Shown here in pieces: positions 8,641 through 15,895 of a stretch of 51,655 nucleotides of DNA. Each line of letters starts with the position of its first letter. Positions within the stretch are counted from its first letter, which is position 1. This stretch comes from a virus: positions 1 through 51,655 of the IMG/VR virus record IMGVR_UViG_3300030104_001604; one strand, given 5' to 3'. A model generated the notes under the pieces. It saw nothing but the letters and a program-made list of their open reading frames with translations. It had not been told where the DNA came from and did no database searches. The position numbers and the translations under genes are program-made.

Positions 8641-8999
8641 AACCATACACATATAATTGTACGTTAGTTCGTGTAGTGGACGGAGATACAATCGTATGTA
8701 ATATTGATTTAGGGTTTGATGTTGTACTCTCTGAACAGTTTATTAGACTAGCTGGCATTGATGCACCTGAGAGCCGTTGCCGTAGACCTATAGAAAAGAA
8801 GTTAGGACTACTAGCAAAAGAAAGATTAGAAGAGATTTTAAAAGGCACGTTTAAACTTAAAAGTTTAGGCAAAGGAAAATTTGGAAGAATATTAGGGATA
8901 CCATACGTTGATAATGTAGACGTATGTTCAACTCTAATAAATGAAGGACACGCAGTAGAATATGAAGGCGGTAAAAAAACAAAAGTCTGGGGAGAGTGA
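8634..8999 (+). CDS. Staphylococcal-nuclease-like (thermonuclease) protein
   Basis: This 121-aa protein has the SNase signature: VVDGDTI (D16, D18), RLAGIDAPESR with R38, D43 and E46 in the catalytic spacing, and a second catalytic Arg (R85) in GKFGRILG. The family cleaves DNA or RNA using Ca2+. No signal peptide is seen, so it probably acts in the cytoplasm, for example on host nucleic acid. It lies directly after the basic-protein run and overlaps the next gene by 38 nt. Confidence 0.85.
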   Translation: MVEPYTYNCTLVRVVDGDTIVCNIDLGFDVVLSEQFIRLAGIDAPESRCRRPIEKKLGLLAKERLEEILKGTFKLKSLGKGKFGRILGIPYVDNVDVCSTLINEGHAVEYEGGKKTKVWGE

Positions 9000-9300
9000 C
9001 ACTAAGTATACTGCTGAAGAGATTGCAAACTCTAAAAGAATTTACAAGTCTGCAACTCCTAAGTATACAATTGATTGGTACATAAAATGGGTATCTTCTA
9101 TATTATTATTAGTTGCCATGTGTATTCGATCTGCTCAGTTTAATGCAGCACTAGACCTTGGACTTTCTTTTATAGGAATGCTTGGTTGGTTATGGGTAGG
9201 TATTCTTTGGAAAGACAGAGCTATTATAATTGTTAATGGTGCTGCTTCTGTAATTCTACTAACAGGTATTTTGAGATACCTAAAACATTTTACATACTAG
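8962..9300 (+). CDS. Three-span membrane protein (112 aa)
   Basis: A polar, Lys-rich N-terminus (1-38) is followed by three membrane helices at about 41-58, 66-85 and 88-105, with GWLWVGILWKDRA between helices two and three. The three-helix layout recalls SemiSWEET/DUF6552-type proteins, but this is only a topological resemblance. The start lies inside the nuclease gene; no in-frame alternative with a better ribosome site was seen. The function is unknown. Confidence 0.6.
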   Translation: MKAVKKQKSGESDTKYTAEEIANSKRIYKSATPKYTIDWYIKWVSSILLLVAMCIRSAQFNAALDLGLSFIGMLGWLWVGILWKDRAIIIVNGAASVILLTGILRYLKHFTY

Positions 9301-9312
9301 AGGACAAGACAA

Positions 9313-10101
9313 ATGATTAAAAAATTATTTACAGCATTATGCTTTGTAGTCTTAACAGGCTGTCAAACTGCTGGGATGGAGTACTATCAAGCTGTAGAGA
9401 ATGTAGCGATTGCTCAAGCACAAGCACAACAAGCTAAGTCAGAAGCTCTGGCACAAATAGCTGCATCAGGTGATAACAGTGCAGCAGGGTCAGCAGTTAT
9501 GGCTTTAGCCCTCATGCAAGCACCTCATACACAGGTTATACCACAACAATCGGTAGCTCTTGAGTGGACGAAGGCCGTCCTCCCGGTTGCCGGAAGCCTT
9601 GGAAGCATGTGGATCAGCTCAGATGCTCAGAAGAGTACAGCTAGGTATGCTATGCAATCTAACTTAGCCAGGATTCAACAAGACGGTCAAAAAACTACAG
9701 CTCTTTATAACATGTTAGGTAATAACAGCGACAACATGTTGAACTTAGGATTAGGATCTTATGATGCTATCAATGTAGCAGGTCAACAGTCTGTTGATTT
9801 AGGACTTGGACTAGGACTAGCAAGTATAAATAGTGTGTCAGGTAGTACAGATAATTCTGCTGTACTAGATGCTTTAGGCAACCTACAGTTTCCTAATTAT
9901 ACTAGTAATTTTCAAGGTATTCTTGATGCAATTGGTAACATTTCAATTCCTAACTATGATTCTCAATTAGATGCGATACTAACACAAATAAATAATTCTA
10001 ATACTGTTTGGGTTGCTGGAGTTAATTGTGTAAATAATACATCTTCTGGTGTAATTGGAGTAGGGGGTATCAATACATCTTTACCAGTGTGTCCAAACTG
10101 A
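9313..10101 (+). CDS. Phage-encoded lipoprotein (262 aa)
   Basis: The N-terminus MIKKLFTALCFVVLTGCQ is a Sec/Lsp signal with lipobox LTGC and the lipidated cysteine at 17. The mature part is Ala/Gln-rich to about residue 75, then Asn/Ser/Gly-rich. It contains a twofold repeat, LDALGNLQFPNY and LDAIGNISIPNY (about 184-212). AGGAC at 9300 serves as ribosome site. Lipoproteins in phages can act as outer spanins or as superinfection-exclusion factors. This one is long for a spanin and lacks Pro-richness, so neither role is assigned. Confidence 0.75.
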   Translation: MIKKLFTALCFVVLTGCQTAGMEYYQAVENVAIAQAQAQQAKSEALAQIAASGDNSAAGSAVMALALMQAPHTQVIPQQSVALEWTKAVLPVAGSLGSMWISSDAQKSTARYAMQSNLARIQQDGQKTTALYNMLGNNSDNMLNLGLGSYDAINVAGQQSVDLGLGLGLASINSVSGSTDNSAVLDALGNLQFPNYTSNFQGILDAIGNISIPNYDSQLDAILTQINNSNTVWVAGVNCVNNTSSGVIGVGGINTSLPVCPN

Positions 10102-10140
10102 GTGGGTTCATATTTTGTATCTGTTACAAATCCAAAGAAA

Positions 10141-10160
10141 CGCTTAAAAGAATTTAAGCG
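10141..10160. other. Perfect hairpin between lipoprotein gene and 10184 gene
   Basis: CGCTTAAA-AGAA-TTTAAGCG forms a perfect 8-bp stem with a 4-nt loop. On the plus strand it is followed by A/G, so it is not a plus terminator. On the minus strand it is followed by TTTCTTT, a weak U-run. It could stop minus-arm transcripts that pass the convergence point near 10650. Confidence 0.45.
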
Positions 10161-10183
10161 AAAGAAAAAAAGGAGCAAATAGT

Positions 10184-10657
10184 GTGGAGCCGATTGCATT
10201 ATTATCAATGGCTACGACTGCCTTTAAAGGTGTCCAGACTCTTGTGCAACGTGGACGAGAGATTGAAGATGTCGCTCAACATCTAGGTAGATGGTATGGT
10301 TATGTAGCTGATATCAATGAGGCTCAAAGAGAATCTGAAAAGCCTCCTATATTTAGAAAACTATTAGACAAAGGATCAGTAGAACAAGAAGCTCTGAATG
10401 CAATCATCGTAAAGAAAAAAATTGAACAGCAAGAAAGAGAGATACGAGATCTAATCGTTGTTGTATACGGAATTGAAACGTATCGTGAAATGATACAGAT
10501 GCGTAAAGATATAAGATCTAAACGAGAAAGATTAGTTTATAAACAAAAAAGGCGCAGACGTTCAATACTAGATGGTATTGTTATAGTGATTGGACTAACT
10601 ACATGCGTTGGAATTGTTTATGGTTTCTATGAGCTGTTAATGAACTATGCTAAGTAG
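10184..10657 (+). CDS. Coiled-coil protein with C-terminal membrane anchor (157 aa)
   Basis: It has a GTG start with AGGAG at 10171-10175 (8-nt spacing). The product has an N-terminal Ala-rich segment, a charged helical middle (IVKKKIEQQEREIRDL, about 85-125), an Arg/Lys-rich stretch (KQKRRRRS, about 120-128) and a C-terminal hydrophobic helix (about 130-150). It is tail-anchored in appearance. Similar proteins occur in marine phages, function unknown. It is the last gene of the plus arm; its stop overlaps the end of the convergent minus gene by 8 nt. Confidence 0.7.
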   Translation: MEPIALLSMATTAFKGVQTLVQRGREIEDVAQHLGRWYGYVADINEAQRESEKPPIFRKLLDKGSVEQEALNAIIVKKKIEQQEREIRDLIVVVYGIETYREMIQMRKDIRSKRERLVYKQKRRRRSILDGIVIVIGLTTCVGIVYGFYELLMNYAK

Positions 10658-10880
10658 GTTGCACAAAAGAACTTAATTCATTTTCAAAGTATTCGTGCAG
10701 TCCTCCTAATTTTATTTCTGCTTCAGTCAATAGTTTTTTAATTAAAAGTAATTCATTATCTTTAAAGACTTTGTTAGCTTCGTGAGAAGGAACAATACTG
10801 AACTCTGTCATTACTGTTCCTTTTGAGTTAACAAAAATTTTAAAGGACGCTAGATTACCTTCTGTCTTGCTTTGTTTCAT
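10650..10880 (-). CDS. Hypothetical protein (76 aa), last gene of the minus arm
   Basis: The likely start is ATG at 10880 (MKQSKTEGN), with AAGGA about 12 nt upstream. A longer frame back to 10958 is out of phase with, and overlaps, another credible small gene. The sequence is mixed polar/hydrophobic with an acidic-amphipathic C-terminus (KKLLTEAEIKLGG, YFENELSSF). No family was recognised. It meets the plus-arm gene tail to tail. Confidence 0.5.
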   Translation of the reverse strand: MKQSKTEGNLASFKIFVNSKGTVMTEFSIVPSHEANKVFKDNELLLIKKLLTEAEIKLGGLHEYFENELSSFVQPT

Positions 10881-10983
10881 TCTTTTTTTTATCCTTGTGG
10901 TGATTGTTATGTTTGAAAGTATCTTTCTTTTTCTTATTAAATTTTTTACGCCTTTCATCTTTGCGATTGTAATAATCTGTCAT
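10855..10983 (-). CDS. Small highly basic protein (42 aa)
   Basis: Reading ATG 10983 gives 42 residues made almost only of K, R, H, N, D and aromatics (MTDYYNRKDERRKKF...). It has AAGG-type ribosome sites 10-15 nt upstream. It overlaps the next gene start by 26 nt. Its composition suggests nucleic-acid or ribosome binding. Confidence 0.45.
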   Translation of the reverse strand: MTDYYNRKDERRKKFNKKKKDTFKHNNHHKDKKKNETKQDRR

Positions 10984-11001
10984 AGCTATTACCTTACCTT
11001 C

Positions 11002-11469
11002 TTACTTGTAAAAAATATGTTTCTCTATTTGTACGGTTTGTGTTTGCGCTACAGCCCAATACGGACTAACATAATTCGCATGGTAATATAACGCCCCATT
11101 AGTTATATCTCTGGATGGAGTATGTCTTACTAGTCCTTCAGCTAATGTCCAAGCTAGTATCCAGGCTTTTGAATCTGCTACATGTTCTGGTTCACCATCA
11201 CAGTAAAAACTAAACTGACATTTATATTTTATAAGTTGTCCTTTTTCATCTCGCCACGCTTGTTGTGTTACTCCACATAATGTACTAGGAAACTGTGGAC
11301 TTTTAACTCTGTTAAGAGCTACCAAACCTACTGCATATTGTCCTTCTACTGGTTCTGATCGAGCTTCAAAGTAAATTGTTTGGGCAAGACAATTAATTTC
11401 TGTTTGTTCCGTGTCTGCAAAAGATATACCTGAACATATAAATAATAAAACAATAAATAATTTTGTCAT
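11002..11469 (-). CDS. SleB-type cell wall hydrolase with signal peptide
   Basis: This 155-aa protein matches the Hydrolase_2/SleB pattern: CLAQTIYFEAR with the catalytic-type Glu at 35, AVGLVALNRV, FPSTLCGV, QFSFYCDG, DSKAWILAW, NGALYYHA and the C-terminal H-x-FY. The first 19 residues (MTKLFIVLLFICSGISFA) form a Sec signal peptide. The enzyme should therefore reach the periplasm without a holin. SleB-like proteins cut peptidoglycan glycan strands. It is in the distal minus arm, ATGA-coupled to the DUF3310 gene, away from the plus-strand lysis cassette. Confidence 0.85.
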   Translation of the reverse strand: MTKLFIVLLFICSGISFADTEQTEINCLAQTIYFEARSEPVEGQYAVGLVALNRVKSPQFPSTLCGVTQQAWRDEKGQLIKYKCQFSFYCDGEPEHVADSKAWILAWTLAEGLVRHTPSRDITNGALYYHANYVSPYWAVAQTQTVQIEKHIFYK

Positions 11470-11840
11470 GTTGTATCCTCAATATCGGAAATCATTCTAG
11501 TGAGATACCATTGAGCTTTTTTTAAATCTTGTAAGCCGTCTTTGTATTCCCACCTATGGAGATATTTATAGACGTTGCCTACTAAATAATATTTAAAACC
11601 TTCAGACAATTGTTGTTCGATATAGTCTATTGCTTCTACACCTCCTTTATTGTAATGAGGAGGATGGTTTACAGCATCTTCTTTTGGAAACATTTGTTTA
11701 TCTAAAAAACTATCATTAGGATGATACAAACTACCAGTAAGGGTTTTTGATTTTTGTTCAGTCATTAAACAGTCCTCTTTTTTATCTGGCCCACGAAACA
11801 AACGATCCCAATCTTCTGGTGTTGCTTTATTAATACTCAT
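11466..11840 (-). CDS. DUF3310 family protein
   Basis: The C-terminal half (about residues 60-124) carries the DUF3310 signature: VNHPPHYNKGGVEAIDYIE, YYLVGNVYKYLHRWEYK and LKKAQWYLTRMI. This family is common in T7-like phages and has sometimes been called nucleotide-kinase-like, without a firmly known activity. The start is set at 11840 (MSINKATPEDWDRLF); this ATG overlaps the stop of the upstream 28-aa membrane peptide. Confidence 0.8.
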   Translation of the reverse strand: MSINKATPEDWDRLFRGPDKKEDCLMTEQKSKTLTGSLYHPNDSFLDKQMFPKEDAVNHPPHYNKGGVEAIDYIEQQLSEGFKYYLVGNVYKYLHRWEYKDGLQDLKKAQWYLTRMISDIEDTT

Positions 11841-11923
11841 ATAGTAGGTAACACAATAGATGTTAACCACAAGCTTAAACCAATCAAAGCTATACCTAGT
11901 GCAAGTTTATTATGAAATTTCAT
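11837..11923 (-). CDS. Membrane micro-protein (28 aa)
   Basis: From ATG 11923 the frame gives MKFHNKLALGIALIGLSLWL plus eight residues ending in PTI. It is a single hydrophobic span after a short basic N-terminus. The start overlaps the endonuclease I stop (TAATG), and the stop overlaps the DUF3310 start. Tight packing on both sides supports it. Function unknown. Confidence 0.45.
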   Translation of the reverse strand: MKFHNKLALGIALIGLSLWLTSIVLPTI

Positions 11924-12411
11924 TACTCTATTTCCTTTAAGTTATTTTGAGATACTTCTTTAAATTCTTTACTGTTGCGATAGCGTTTGTCTATCCATGT
12001 GTCTGGTAATGTTTCTTCAGAAAACCATCTAAATCCATGTGACTCTGCCCATTCTGCATGACTTCGTTTAGTACCATCTTTTCTACGTTTAGCCTGTGGC
12101 ATAGCTGCAGAGGGGTTAGCAAATAAGAATACAAGTTCTGTATCATCTGGTAGAACTTTGTTTATCCAAATGTATTTGCTGTATTCTGCATAGTCCCAAA
12201 ATCTTCCTTTAGCTTCTAATAAAACAGTATGTCCATCAACTTCTAACACAAAGTCAGGATGATAAACATGTTCTACAATGTAAGGTACTGTGCCTTCGTG
12301 ATGTGTCCAGGCTTTAAGTAACCCCATATGTAATTCATATTCCCAATTAGAATCATAACCTTCTACATTTACTTTTTCTATTGGTCTTTTTTTCCTTGGC
12401 AATCTTTTCAA
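11923..12411 (-). CDS. Endonuclease I (T7 gp3-like Holliday junction resolvase)
   Basis: This 162-aa protein keeps the PD-(D/E)XK layout of Phage_endo_I: E24 in SNWEYEL, D53 in HPDF, and E66-x-K68 in LLEAKGRF. The C-terminal block HGFRWFSEETLPDTWI matches the T7 enzyme's end. The family cuts four-way junctions and branched replication intermediates before packaging. It overlaps a small upstream gene by 4 nt. Unlike T7, the genome also carries an endonuclease VII-like gene. Confidence 0.85.
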   Translation of the reverse strand: MKRLPRKKRPIEKVNVEGYDSNWEYELHMGLLKAWTHHEGTVPYIVEHVYHPDFVLEVDGHTVLLEAKGRFWDYAEYSKYIWINKVLPDDTELVFLFANPSAAMPQAKRRKDGTKRSHAEWAESHGFRWFSEETLPDTWIDKRYRNSKEFKEVSQNNLKEIE

Positions 12412-12608
12412 TGTTTTGTTCCTTGTCGAGCTTCAAGCTCATTAACTAAAAGATTATGTAAATGTATAAGAATATCATCATCAACAGCATTAAGATCTCC
12501 CTCGTTATTATACAAATCTTTACCTAAAATAATAAGAAAAATACTTAAAGGTAAATTTTCATCTTGGCTATCTAACTGTAATAACATGTGGTTTAATATC
12601 TTCTTCAT
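12408..12608 (-). CDS. Hypothetical protein (66 aa)
   Basis: A short acidic helical protein with a QDENLPLSIFLIILGKDLY core and a HNLLVNELEARQG end. It is not recognised. It overlaps the start of endonuclease I by 4 nt and the end of the upstream gene by 41 nt, so it is translated as part of the recombination cluster. Confidence 0.55.
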   Translation of the reverse strand: MKKILNHMLLQLDSQDENLPLSIFLIILGKDLYNNEGDLNAVDDDILIHLHNLLVNELEARQGTKH

Positions 12609-12861
12609 AAGTATAGGTATCTATTGGACGATTAGGTTGCAAGGCAGTTAAATGTTTTAGTTTTTTTACTGTCCATTTAAAAGAGAAAGCACTTAAAAAT
12701 GTAGTGCGTCCATGTGTAATGTGCGTTTGTTTTGGAAGCAACGATAACAACTTATCATCTGTTAACTCTTCTTTATCTTCTTCATTGAGCAATGTTAGTA
12801 ACCACTCTTTAAGAATAACTAAAGCTTGCTTCCTAATTTTTTTTATTTTCTTTCTGTTCAT
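12568..12861 (-). CDS. Hypothetical protein (97 aa)
   Basis: A basic N-terminal helix (MNRKKIKKIRKQA) is followed by an acidic stretch (LNEEDKEELTDDK) and a segment THGRTTFLSAFSFKWTVKKL. No family was recognised. It overlaps the exonuclease gene by 4 nt (ATGA). The position between exonuclease and endonuclease I suggests a replication or recombination accessory role. Confidence 0.6.
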   Translation of the reverse strand: MNRKKIKKIRKQALVILKEWLLTLLNEEDKEELTDDKLLSLLPKQTHITHGRTTFLSAFSFKWTVKKLKHLTALQPNRPIDTYTYEEDIKPHVITVR

Positions 12862-13718
12862 GGAGAAATCTCTAGTACATTGGGTGTAGCTGCAACACGA
12901 GTTAAGTATGTCGGCCCTTTAGCGTATTGAAATACACGTAGTCCTTGTCCATTGTTTGCATCTTTAAAACAATCAAACTTGTAAGCACAATAGGTACAGT
13001 TCCTGTGGAGTTTCATATTTCCTTTCTTTCCTTCAGGTACTGGTTGGTAGCAAAGAGGGGGTTTATCTTCTGAGTCAAGAGCTTTTTGCAAGTTACTAAT
13101 TTTAGCAGGTATGTTAACTTTGTCAAGTTCATCTGGTTGGTATAAACATAACTGTCCTGTTTCTTTATTGATAACCAAGAAACCTCCTTCTGTTGTGCCT
13201 TCAGCTTCTTCATAGCCTGACAGTTGAGCAATGTACCCAAAGGTATCATCATCTCGTAGTGTACCTTCACTGAACTTCTTGTAAGCATAGTTTGATGCAG
13301 TCTTAATATCTACAATCTCACCATCAATCTTACAGTCTATGTGTCCTTGAACACCTGATACTTCTACTTGCTTTTGCTCATCAGTTACTACATGCCCTGA
13401 TAACTTAGCAAACAAGATTAGTATTTCTTCTAACATATGTCCATAAAGAAACTTTATCATAGTGCTTTCAAGCATCTTATTATTGGCAGAAGTATTGCGT
13501 CTATCAAACCACAAGAACCTAGCTGGTCTACCTATATTCGACATTCGTAAATTAAACTGACTATTACGTTCTCCCGGTCTAGCCCATTGTCTCAATGCAT
13601 TTTTAATGGACTCTCCGAACTCCTCAATCTGTTCATCAGTAATTGCTATGGCTTCTCCCTTGGTTAAAGGATTCAAAGCTGCATAGATGTCTTTAACTAA
13701 TGTGCTAAGATTTTTCAT
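12858..13718 (-). CDS. PD-(D/E)XK exonuclease, Cas4/RecB-like, with a probable Fe-S cysteine triad
   Basis: Nuclease motifs are visible in order: GHMLEE (93-98), GHID (D128), EIVDIKT with D137 and K139, and the RecB-type QxxxY motif (QLSGY, 165-169). Near the C-terminus lies NCTYCAYKFDCF with C241, C244 and C250, that is CxxCx5C, the same spacing as the three C-terminal cluster cysteines of Cas4. C223 could be the fourth ligand, although in Cas4 that ligand is N-terminal. This is the usual phage exonuclease position beside DNA polymerase, for host DNA breakdown or recombination. Cluster binding is inferred. Confidence 0.85.
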   Translation of the reverse strand: MKNLSTLVKDIYAALNPLTKGEAIAITDEQIEEFGESIKNALRQWARPGERNSQFNLRMSNIGRPARFLWFDRRNTSANNKMLESTMIKFLYGHMLEEILILFAKLSGHVVTDEQKQVEVSGVQGHIDCKIDGEIVDIKTASNYAYKKFSEGTLRDDDTFGYIAQLSGYEEAEGTTEGGFLVINKETGQLCLYQPDELDKVNIPAKISNLQKALDSEDKPPLCYQPVPEGKKGNMKLHRNCTYCAYKFDCFKDANNGQGLRVFQYAKGPTYLTRVAATPNVLEISP

Positions 13719-14172
13719 TATGTTCCCTCAAGTATTGTATAGCTCTTTCTAATCTTTCTATACTATCATTAAAGTTACCTAAAGCTCTATTACATTTTTG
13801 ACAGAGCCAACCTCTAAAGGTGTTGTTTATATGGTCATGGTCAAGTACCCACGTTCCATATTGTTTTCCATTGTGTTTAATACCTTCTGCTTCATCTTTA
13901 TCCATCAGACATATAGGGCAACGATGATCTTCTTTTGCAGGTTCTGTTATAAGACGTAATTCGTTTCTAATTTTTCCAAGTTCATTTGAACATGGTTTAC
14001 ATTCTGTTCTTCGATATCCTCCTGCTCTTTCATGAGGAGAAAACATATCAATAGGTAGCTCTTGTAGACACTTAATACACTTGCGGTATTCTACATCTGG
14101 TATGCGTTGTTCTTTAAGCTCTTCAAATAATTCAGATTGCTTAGTGGGTTTCTGACCAGTTGTTTCCGACAT
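13705..14172 (-). CDS. Recombination endonuclease VII-like HNH nuclease
   Basis: This 155-aa protein has the endonuclease VII signature: zinc cysteines C85/C88 (CPIC) and C124/C127 (CQKC), and the active-site DHDH (111-114) with LGNFNDSIERL after it. An extra N-terminal treble of C32/C35 and C58/C61 looks like a second zinc site. The family resolves branched DNA and often appears in phage replication modules. It overlaps the polymerase gene by 32 nt and the exonuclease by 14 nt. Confidence 0.85.
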   Translation of the reverse strand: MSETTGQKPTKQSELFEELKEQRIPDVEYRKCIKCLQELPIDMFSPHERAGGYRRTECKPCSNELGKIRNELRLITEPAKEDHRCPICLMDKDEAEGIKHNGKQYGTWVLDHDHINNTFRGWLCQKCNRALGNFNDSIERLERAIQYLREHNEKS

Positions 14173-15895
14173 TGAACTCTCCTGTTAACGGACATTTAAG
14201 TTGTAATGTTTCACCAGCCTCTTCAATAGCCTGGACACCTAGTCTACCTACTTCATTTGCAATATCTTCTTGCACTTCAAGTTGCCATTCGTCATGTATG
14301 TTACCAACAAAGTGAGCATCAAGTCCTTGCTCTTGTATCTTTGCATTGAATAACACAAGAGCTTCTTTCATTACAATAGAGCCAGCCGATTGCAACAAAG
14401 AATTTAAAGCAGCATGTTCACTACGAATAGTAACCTTTCTACCATCTAATCCTTTGATGAAACCTTTTCTAGCCGCTCCTTGGACTCTGTTTCTAAGATG
14501 TTCAAATGATGGGAGATTAGTAAAGATAGATTCTCTAATTCTTTTACCATCTTTCTGGCTTCCTCCAACCACTTGACCAAGTTTTGAATCTCCAGCTCCG
14601 TAGATGATGGCATAAATGATACTTTTTGCCGTATTTCTTGATTCAAGTCTCGCAGCTTTTTGATTAACGGTGTGTATGTCTCCATTGAGAATTTCATTTG
14701 TAAACCCCTCATCATTCATATAGTGTGCAAGCATACGTAGTTCTAATCCACTAGCATCAATGCCCACTAATTTATATCCTTCTGGAACAATCCAACAAGC
14801 TCTACACTCTGTGCCGTATTGAGACTTTGAGCTAGGAACTTGAGCTAAGTTAGGATCTCTATGTGTCATCCGTCCAGTAATTGTACCGTTAGGATTTACA
14901 AAGCCGTGTACTCGATTGTCCTCTTTAAGATTCTTAAACCAGGAATTAATCTGAGCTATACGTTTCTGTAACATCAGATACTCTGCAATCATCTGAGCCT
15001 GTGGAATATCTTTTATCTTACTAAGTATTCCTTCATCCACAATTGGTTGACCAGTAGGTGTAAACTTCTCAGGAGTCCATCCATGCTCTTGTAGGTACTC
15101 GCCTATTTGTTTACGACTGCCTAGATTGAATTCTTTTTCATTGGTACGTACAACTATTTTCTCACCAGCTTCTAACTGCTGATACTCTTCAGTAGTTAAA
15201 CGTACTTTCTTTTCTGGACTGACACAACCCATTTTAGATAACGCACCTGTCTTAGTTCTGAAAGGATATATCTTAATGATTTCAATTTTAGATTGAAAAT
15301 CTTCTTGTACATCACTTTCAACTTGAGCTAATCTTTCCTGCAACATTGATAAAAGTTTTGAAGCTGCTTCCACATCAAACATAAACCCACGCTCTCGTTG
15401 ACTGTGTAAAATCTTAGCCACCTCTGTCTCTAAAGCAATAGACTTTTTACTGAAGCCTTTCGCTTCTTGTCTCAAGGCATGAAAGACTTTAGCATTCAGC
15501 AAAACGTCTTGCTCACAATAGTCTAGCATCTCTGCACTATACTTACTAAACTCTTCAAAGTCTCCCTTGGGTGTGTTTAATCTATAACCCCAACTCTCAA
15601 GCCCATGATTCCCTTCACGTACCGGGTTGAACAGACGAGACAAAACAAGTGTATCTAACACAGTCTTGTCAGATAGATCAACACCTGTAAGTTTCTTGAT
15701 AACAGGTATGTCATATCCAATGATGTTATGACCTATCAATCTGTCATAAGACTTCAACAACTTCCAAGCATCATCAAGCTGTCCAGGCCCATAAACATAT
15801 TGTTGCTTAGTATCAACATCGACTGCTGCCATACACCATATCTTTGTAGCATCAATGTCATTGGCTTCAATGTCAAAGACTAAAGATTTTTTCAT
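14141..15895 (-). CDS. DNA polymerase, family A (T7 gp5-like)
   Basis: The protein has 584 residues. The 3'-5' exonuclease motifs are intact: D8/E10 (FDIEAN), HNIIGYD with D62, and YCEQD with D130. Polymerase motifs are A DASGLELR (D380), B R420-K424-Y428-Y432, and C IHDEW (H534, D535). Y428 corresponds to E. coli Pol I position 762 and T7 Y526. Tyr here is linked in the literature to virulent phages and fast, less discriminating synthesis. The C-terminus (GNNWSETH) resembles the T7 end. It is 4-nt coupled to the helicase-primase upstream. Confidence 0.97.
   Translation of the reverse strand: MKKSLVFDIEANDIDATKIWCMAAVDVDTKQQYVYGPGQLDDAWKLLKSYDRLIGHNIIGYDIPVIKKLTGVDLSDKTVLDTLVLSRLFNPVREGNHGLESWGYRLNTPKGDFEEFSKYSAEMLDYCEQDVLLNAKVFHALRQEAKGFSKKSIALETEVAKILHSQRERGFMFDVEAASKLLSMLQERLAQVESDVQEDFQSKIEIIKIYPFRTKTGALSKMGCVSPEKKVRLTTEEYQQLEAGEKIVVRTNEKEFNLGSRKQIGEYLQEHGWTPEKFTPTGQPIVDEGILSKIKDIPQAQMIAEYLMLQKRIAQINSWFKNLKEDNRVHGFVNPNGTITGRMTHRDPNLAQVPSSKSQYGTECRACWIVPEGYKLVGIDASGLELRMLAHYMNDEGFTNEILNGDIHTVNQKAARLESRNTAKSIIYAIIYGAGDSKLGQVVGGSQKDGKRIRESIFTNLPSFEHLRNRVQGAARKGFIKGLDGRKVTIRSEHAALNSLLQSAGSIVMKEALVLFNAKIQEQGLDAHFVGNIHDEWQLEVQEDIANEVGRLGVQAIEEAGETLQLKCPLTGEFNVGNNWSETH

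Noticed and set aside
8962-9300. Functional sugar transporter (SemiSWEET) call for the three-span protein
   Set aside because: Only the three-helix layout is similar; the signature proline motifs were not identified, so only a membrane protein is reported.
10102-10182. 26-codon frame (GTG) with a Lys-rich end between the lipoprotein gene and the gene at 10184
   Set aside because: No ribosome site, very short, and the sequence contains the perfect hairpin, which is a simpler explanation.
10867-11091. Hydrophobic 74-codon frame on the plus strand
   Set aside because: It is the antisense of the Lys-rich small gene and of the SleB-like gene; hydrophobicity follows from reading AAA/AAG codons in reverse.
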